Of a stretch of 64,000 bases of DNA, positions 63,704 through 64,000 are shown piece after piece. Positions within the stretch are counted from its first letter, which is position 1. Every line of letters starts with the position of its first letter. The DNA comes from Halorubrum sp. BOL3-1 (GTDB lineage: Archaea; Halobacteriota; Halobacteria; Halobacteriales; Haloferacaceae). The translations under genes and the position numbers were made by a program. The notes under the pieces are model-generated. The model did not search any database. It saw only the letters and a list, made by a program, of their open reading frames with translations, and was not told the origin of the DNA. The stretch lies in NCBI RefSeq assembly GCF_004114375.1, contig NZ_CP034693.1, positions 62,001-126,000 on the forward strand, in the 5' to 3' direction.

Positions 63704-63934
63704 ATGGTGAATAGATCGAGTCTCTCTGATTTCATTCTGCAAGCTATCCTAATTGTAGGTTTGAGTATGATTATGATCCGTTCAGGGCAAATTGTCGGGA
63801 CGCGATTTGTCGCATTTGACATCCCCTACGCAGGTCAATTAGGATTCATACTAGGTGCCGTATTTATACTCGCTACATTCGCTGTGCTGCGTCGAACATA
63901 TAGAACGTATCGGAACGACAAGTTGGGAGCGTAG
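63704..63934 (+). CDS. Small two-helix membrane protein
   Basis: 76 aa from ATG 63704 (the frame opens at 63632 but the earlier part is not convincing). Two hydrophobic helices (about 10-28 and 45-62) and a basic C-terminus (RRTYRTYRNDK). A TATA-like ATATATGCC lies about 30 bp upstream. It sits just outside the right inverted arm, as the small membrane gene at 49516 sits just outside the left one. Confidence 0.5.
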   Translation: MVNRSSLSDFILQAILIVGLSMIMIRSGQIVGTRFVAFDIPYAGQLGFILGAVFILATFAVLRRTYRTYRNDKLGA

Positions 63935-64000
63935 TGCCGTTTTTTTCTAATTGGCTAATTAATCCTCTGCAGAGACCGATCCGAATAGACGATCTTTCTC

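Noticed and set aside
1-64000. CRISPR arrays, tRNA and rRNA genes
   Set aside because: No regularly spaced 25-40 bp repeats, cas genes, cloverleaf with CCA-adjacent acceptor, or rRNA signature was seen on either strand.

Overview
The window looks like accessory DNA of a halophilic archaeon (class Halobacteria). The proteins are strongly acidic. The gene families are typical of haloarchaea: a TATA-binding protein paralogue, a DUF106/EMC3-like insertase, double winged-helix regulators, PAS-rich histidine kinases, an RdfA/SMC-like pair, DUF5817, DUF6788, and ISH-type IS5 and IS6 elements. AT-rich TATA boxes sit about 25-35 bp before several starts. I found no rRNA, tRNA or CRISPR array. A megaplasmid or a genomic-island-rich chromosomal segment is likely, and the 49-64 kb part is clearly plasmid- or provirus-like.

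Layout. 0-9 kb: TetR/MATE drug-efflux operon, an RdfA plus zinc-hook SMC-like pair, a TBP paralogue, a broken ABC-2 permease, an EMC3-like membrane protein, an IS6 relic and a Dps ferritin. 9.5-16.5 kb: TrkA-type RCK protein with an APC transporter, then a metal/anion cluster (FmdE-like, TauE/SafE, CDF efflux, ZIP transporter). 16.8-19.8 kb: a tightly overlapping four-gene unit (Asp/His-rich exported protein, ApbE flavin transferase, calcium-repeat exported protein, ferric-reductase-like membrane protein), with a convergent double-winged-helix regulator and its membrane partner. 20-26 kb: a MITE, then two overlapping multi-PAS histidine kinases, the second with a textbook LOV photosensor. 26.6-36.5 kb: SPFH protein, an intact IS5-type element, TrkH, UspA, APC-UspA fusion and a K+ channel with RCK domains, which together suggest potassium and osmotic homeostasis.

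37-49 kb is a defence/mobility zone. It holds a type IIG restriction-modification gene cleanly split by an IS5-type element with an 8-bp target duplication, a TumE/HTH toxin-antitoxin pair with a palindromic operator, an orphan antitoxin-like microprotein, a string of hairpins that may be a structured RNA, and a 1069-aa DUF5817 protein.

49.7-63.5 kb is bounded by two inverted arms of about 1.6 kb. Each arm carries a TRAM protein, a DUF6788 protein and two overlapping zinc-ribbon microproteins. The enclosed 10.6 kb carries a SnoaL-like protein between short direct repeats, two HNH endonuclease paralogues, a C5-cytosine methyltransferase operon, photolyase, a ParB-like protein and a ParA lacking its Walker A. 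Three transcription units there share a TATA plus CCCCGATTGGGG-type operator, which suggests a private regulon. Several genes in the segment are broken: a nonsense codon in photolyase and in one TRAM copy, a 5'-truncated parA, a 3'-truncated methyltransferase and an RNase-H-like fragment. The segment therefore reads as a decaying plasmid or provirus module.
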